Assembly: GCA_947475795.1 (NCBI GenBank)
Contig: CANJOX010000097.1
Coordinates: 1-9,989, forward strand
From: Gemmatimonadota bacterium
Lineage (GTDB): Bacteria; Gemmatimonadota; Gemmatimonadetes; Gemmatimonadales; Gemmatimonadaceae
Direction: 5' to 3'
DNA: 9,989 nt
Under the pieces are notes generated by a model. That model was not told the DNA's origin. It saw only the letters and a list, made by a program, of their open reading frames with translations, and did no database searches. Positions 7,203 through 9,989 of this stretch are shown here, piece by piece. The translations under genes were made by a program, and so were the position numbers. Each line of letters begins with the position of its first letter. Position 1 is the first letter of the stretch.

Positions 7203-7229
7203 CGGCCGACGGTGAATGTCCGTCGGCTG
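7203..7229 (+). terminator. Terminator-like hairpin after the kinase-SRPBCC unit
   Basis: GCCGACGG at 7205-7212 and CCGTCGGC at 7220-7227 form a perfect 8-bp stem with a 7-nt loop; one G-T and one C-G pair can extend it to 7203-7229. It begins about 10 nt after the SRPBCC stop. The following DNA has only a short T run (GTTTATAT at 7237-7244) rather than a proper T tract, so termination may be weak or Rho-assisted. Confidence 0.5.
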
Positions 7230-7254
7230 ACTGGTCGTTTATATGCCCGCTCCG

Positions 7255-7260
7255 TAGAGT
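7255..7260 (+). promoter_or_regulatory. Possible -10 box (TAGAGT) of the second kinase gene
   Basis: TAGAGT lies 40 nt before the start of the second hybrid kinase, downstream of the terminator-like hairpin, where a promoter is expected. It matches TATAAT at only four positions (T, A, A and the final T) and has no good -35. TATATG at 7240-7245 and TACTCC at 7267-7272 are competing candidates. Confidence 0.25.
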
Positions 7261-7278
7261 TCAAGGTACTCCGCATCT

Positions 7279-7284
7279 AGGAGG
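7279..7284 (+). promoter_or_regulatory. Perfect Shine-Dalgarno sequence (AGGAGG) at unusual distance
   Basis: AGGAGG is the only perfect ribosome-binding sequence I noticed before a gene in the window, but it ends 16 nt before ATG 7301, about twice the usual distance. GGAA at 7293-7296, 4 nt before the ATG, may be the site actually used. No ATG, GTG or TTG start lies at normal spacing from AGGAGG. Confidence 0.4.
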
Positions 7285-7300
7285 CCCTTACCGGAACGGC

Positions 7301-9331
7301 ATGACCACCCGACCAGAGCAGCCGGAGCGCGGGATTTCTGCCCCGCATGCGATGCGTCAATTAGCGGCCCTGCTTCGGGTGGCCAGCGGGGCGCATCGGG
7401 TACATCTCGCCCTGACGTTGCCGGGCACGGACACTCCGTGCGTGGTGGAAATCGACGAGCATGATGCCGTGGTCGACGTGCCGGTGTTGGGTGCGCTCGC
7501 CGCACTCCTGCTCGCGGACGGTGCGACGCTGCGATGCGTCGATGACACCGGCGCCCTGCCGCCTGAGCACACTGCCGGCGTGATGATCGGGGCACTCGCC
7601 GTCGCGCGCGTCTGCACCGCATTGGGAGCCACGGTCGGGCATGTGCTGCTCACGGCGGCGACCGCGCGCCGATGGTCCGACGGCGATCGGGCGCTGCTCG
7701 CGCAGGGGGCCGGTCTGGCGCAGGCGATCGTGGAGGCCACCGCGCGCGAACGCAGTGAGGTTGAGCTGCGCACCATGACGGCGTCGCTCGAGGAGAGTCA
7801 GATCCGGATGGCGCGCATCGTCGACTCCGCGATGGATGCCATCATCTCGACCACCGAGCGGCGCGAGATCGTGATTTTCAATGCAGCCGCCGAGCGCATC
7901 TTCCGCGTCTCGGCGGCCGATGCGATCGGCACGTCGATCGACCGCTTTCTCCCCCCGGCCCTGCGCGAAGGGCACGCCCGGAAGATCCGCGAGTTCGCCA
8001 TCACGGGCGCCACCACGCGCGGCATGGGGCGCGACGGCCCGCTGCGCGCGATCCGCGCCGACGGAGAAGGATTCCCGATCGAAGCGACCATCTCCCGGAC
8101 TGACGTGAACGGGACCGCGCTGCTCACCGTCATTCTCCGTGATATCACCGAACGCGAGAAGCTTGAAGGACAGTTCCGGCAGAGCCAGAAGATGGAGGCG
8201 ATGGGACGGCTCGCCGGTGGCGTGGCGCACGACTTCAACAATCTCCTGACCGTGATCCAGAGCGGTGCCGACTTCCTCCTGCAGGAGCTCCCGCCGGGGG
8301 ACGCGCTCCGCACCGATGTCGACGAGATTCTCGCCGCCGCCGAGCGCGCGGCAGGGCTCACGCGCCAGCTGCTGGCCTTCAGCCGCAAGCAGATGCTGGA
8401 GACACGCGTCCTCGACCTCAACGCGGTCATTCTCGACGTCGAGCGGCTGCTGCGCCGTGTGATCGGCGAGAATGTGGCGCTGCAGGTGCGACTCGCCACC
8501 GATGCGCTGCGCGTACTCGCCGACGCCGGACAGCTCGAGCAGATTTTCATGAATCTGGCCGTGAACGCGCGGGACGCGATGCCGGACGGCGGCGTCTTGC
8601 ACCTTGAGACGACGGTGTGCCTGAGCGGCGCGCTGCCGGCAGCCTTTGCGCCGTGGCGGCAGGGCGCGGCGGACCAGATCGCGCTCGTGTCGATGCGGGA
8701 CTCCGGCGCCGGCATGTCGGAGGCGGTCAAGGCCCGTGTTTTCGAACCGTTCTTCACGACCAAGGACGTCGGACGAGGGACCGGCCTCGGTCTCTCCACC
8801 GTGTACGGGATCGTGGAGCAGTTCGGGGGCCTGGTCGCCATCGACAGTGTCGTCGGGGAAGGCACCACGGTCTGGATCGCGTTGCCGTTGACCGAGAGCG
8901 CGCTGGTCGCCCAGCACGCCACCGCCACGACCCCGGTGCCGGTGGTGCCAGGCCATGGCCGGATCCTGCTGGTCGAGGACGACGACGCCGTCCGTGCCGT
9001 CGTGCACCGTGTCCTCAGCAAGGCGGGCTACGTCCTGTTCGAAGCGCGCGATGCCATCGAGGCGCAAGACGTCTGGCATCAGCACGACGGCGCGGGGCAC
9101 GGCATCGATCTCGTGATCACCGATGTCATCATGCCGGGGGCCACGGGGCACGAACTCGTCCAGACATTGCGCAGTGAGCGCCGGGACGTGCCGGTGCTCT
9201 TCACCTCCGGCTATCTGGACGGCGGCGAAACGCGGGACGACGACGGCGGCACCACGTGCTATCTGGAAAAGCCATTCACCTCACGCCGCCTGCTCGATGA
9301 AGTCCGCGCGCTCCTTGCCCCGCCTCGCTGA
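7301..9331 (+). CDS. Soluble hybrid histidine kinase (GAF-PAS-HisKA-HATPase-REC)
   Basis: The 676-residue product has no membrane segment. Residues 17-150 look like a divergent GAF domain, ending in the usual WSDGDRALL...GLAQAIVEA helix that continues as a coiled coil (150-172) into PAS (about 170-283). HisKA follows with His310 in AHDFNNLLT, then HATPase with Asn418/Asn422, DSGAG at 467-471 (Ser in place of the usual Asn of DNGxG) and GRGTGLGL at 491-498. The receiver (about 553-672) has Asp608, Ser636 and Lys657. It senses an unknown cytoplasmic signal and probably passes phosphate from His310 to Asp608 and on to a partner not seen here. Its core closely resembles that of the kinase at 4851-6710, down to shared DNA stretches such as 17 bases around EPFF. 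The 3' end overlaps the MFS gene by 35 bp if that begins at 9297. Confidence 0.92.
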   Translation: MTTRPEQPERGISAPHAMRQLAALLRVASGAHRVHLALTLPGTDTPCVVEIDEHDAVVDVPVLGALAALLLADGATLRCVDDTGALPPEHTAGVMIGALAVARVCTALGATVGHVLLTAATARRWSDGDRALLAQGAGLAQAIVEATARERSEVELRTMTASLEESQIRMARIVDSAMDAIISTTERREIVIFNAAAERIFRVSAADAIGTSIDRFLPPALREGHARKIREFAITGATTRGMGRDGPLRAIRADGEGFPIEATISRTDVNGTALLTVILRDITEREKLEGQFRQSQKMEAMGRLAGGVAHDFNNLLTVIQSGADFLLQELPPGDALRTDVDEILAAAERAAGLTRQLLAFSRKQMLETRVLDLNAVILDVERLLRRVIGENVALQVRLATDALRVLADAGQLEQIFMNLAVNARDAMPDGGVLHLETTVCLSGALPAAFAPWRQGAADQIALVSMRDSGAGMSEAVKARVFEPFFTTKDVGRGTGLGLSTVYGIVEQFGGLVAIDSVVGEGTTVWIALPLTESALVAQHATATTPVPVVPGHGRILLVEDDDAVRAVVHRVLSKAGYVLFEARDAIEAQDVWHQHDGAGHGIDLVITDVIMPGATGHELVQTLRSERRDVPVLFTSGYLDGGETRDDDGGTTCYLEKPFTSRRLLDEVRALLAPPR

Positions 9332-9989
9332 GCCAGCCCCCGCGGCAGCCCCCGCGGCGGCCGCCGCACCCGCCGGCGATTCGCACCCGGATCGCTGGCG
9401 CATGCTGGGGCTGCTCACGGTCGCCGAGTTGCTCGGGATGACCCTGTGGTTTGCCGCCAGCGCCGTCTCCGCGCAGTACACCACGCAATGGTCGCTCACC
9501 AGCAGTGAAGCCGCGTGGCTGACCACCATCGTCCAGCTGGGCTTCGTGGCCGGCACCGCGCTCTCGGCGCTGCTGAATGTGGCCGACATCGTACCCGCGC
9601 GCGTGCTCTTCGCGTGTTGCGCGATGATCGGCGCGGTCGCCAACACGATGCTGCTCACCGCCGATGGGTTATCGGGCGCACTGGTGTGGCGCTTCGTGAC
9701 CGGCCTCGCGCTGGCCGGTGTGTATCCACCGGCCATGAAGATGATCGCCACCTGGTTCCGCGCCCGACGCGGCCTCGCCGTGGGAACGATCGTCGGCGCG
9801 CTCACCGTGGGCAAAGCGATGCCGTATCTCGTGCACGCGATCCCCGGTGCCGGTATCACGCCGGTGGTGGTGAGCGCGTCCACCGGCGCCTGTGGTGCCG
9901 CGCTGCTGGTGTGGTTCGGCTATCGCGAAGGGCCGTACCCGTTTCCCGCGCGTCCCTTTTCGTGGAGCCTCGTGCGCGACGTCGTGCGC
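9297..9989 (+). CDS. MFS transporter (N-terminal part, cut by right edge)
   Basis: The frame is open from ATG 9297 to the window end, giving 231 residues. After an Ala/Pro-rich N-terminus (residues 1-30), hydrophobic segments begin at MLGLLTVAELLGMTLWFAAS and continue as about five to six membrane helices. NVADIVPAR between helices 2 and 3 is a weak form of the MFS motif A, and RFVTGLALAGVYPPAMKM followed by WFRARRGLAVG is the helix 4-5 region typical of NarK/OxlT-like carriers. These are inner-membrane uniporters, symporters or antiporters; the substrate is unknown. Starting at 9297 makes it overlap the kinase gene by 35 bp. ATG 9402, just before the first membrane helix, is a reasonable alternative; neither has a clear ribosome-binding site. 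Confidence 0.8.
   Translation, partial: MKSARSLPRLAEPAPAAAPAAAAAPAGDSHPDRWRMLGLLTVAELLGMTLWFAASAVSAQYTTQWSLTSSEAAWLTTIVQLGFVAGTALSALLNVADIVPARVLFACCAMIGAVANTMLLTADGLSGALVWRFVTGLALAGVYPPAMKMIATWFRARRGLAVGTIVGALTVGKAMPYLVHAIPGAGITPVVVSASTGACGAALLVWFGYREGPYPFPARPFSWSLVRDVVR

Noticed and set aside
7361..9151. Very long minus-strand open frame (596 codons) opposite the second kinase
   Set aside because: It mirrors the kinase gene, whose motifs are complete. The peptide is rich in His, Arg, Gly and Asp without any domain, which is what high-GC antisense frames give.

Overview
This is an ordinary-looking chromosomal stretch from a free-living, high-GC bacterium with densely packed genes and a strong G/C preference at third codon positions. 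A member of the Gemmatimonadota is my best guess. The reasons are the high GC, a plant/chlamydial-type enoyl-ACP reductase, PAS/GAF hybrid histidine kinases and -10-like boxes placed almost against the start codons. This is inference from style, not from a database match. I see no rRNA, tRNA, CRISPR array, insertion sequence, prophage or toxin-antitoxin signature.

Layout, left to right. (1) The 5' part of an enoyl-CoA hydratase/isomerase gene on the minus strand runs off the left edge. Its start region holds a TATGAT box and, just upstream, a 28-bp near-perfect palindrome that looks like an operator. (2) A plus-strand gene for an unrecognised helical protein (534-1025) overlaps tail-to-tail by 56 bp with a minus-strand 2H phosphoesterase gene (970-1581). 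(3) A 67-79 bp divergent promoter region follows. From it, a plus-strand series of housekeeping genes begins: a DUF2007 protein, a short-chain dehydrogenase, a Sua5-type threonylcarbamoyl-AMP synthase for tRNA t6A, and a plant-type FabI. (4) Next come a membrane-bound PAS hybrid histidine kinase and a small membrane-anchored SRPBCC protein, closed by a terminator-like hairpin at 7203-7229. (5) A second, soluble GAF-PAS hybrid histidine kinase follows. The 5' part of an MFS transporter gene overlaps its end and runs off the right edge.

How the genes may work together. DUF2007 and the SDR look translationally linked, since the ribosome-binding site of the SDR overlaps the DUF2007 stop. Sua5 and FabI each appear to have their own promoter in a very short gap. 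The two hybrid kinases share the same HisKA-HATPase-REC core and probably arose by duplication. No DNA-binding or phosphotransfer partner is encoded here, so their output is unknown.

The most interesting non-coding signals are the repeated placement of -10-like boxes 6-9 nt before start codons, which predicts leaderless mRNAs, and the palindrome before the enoyl-CoA hydratase gene. I did not find a clearly new multi-gene system in this window.
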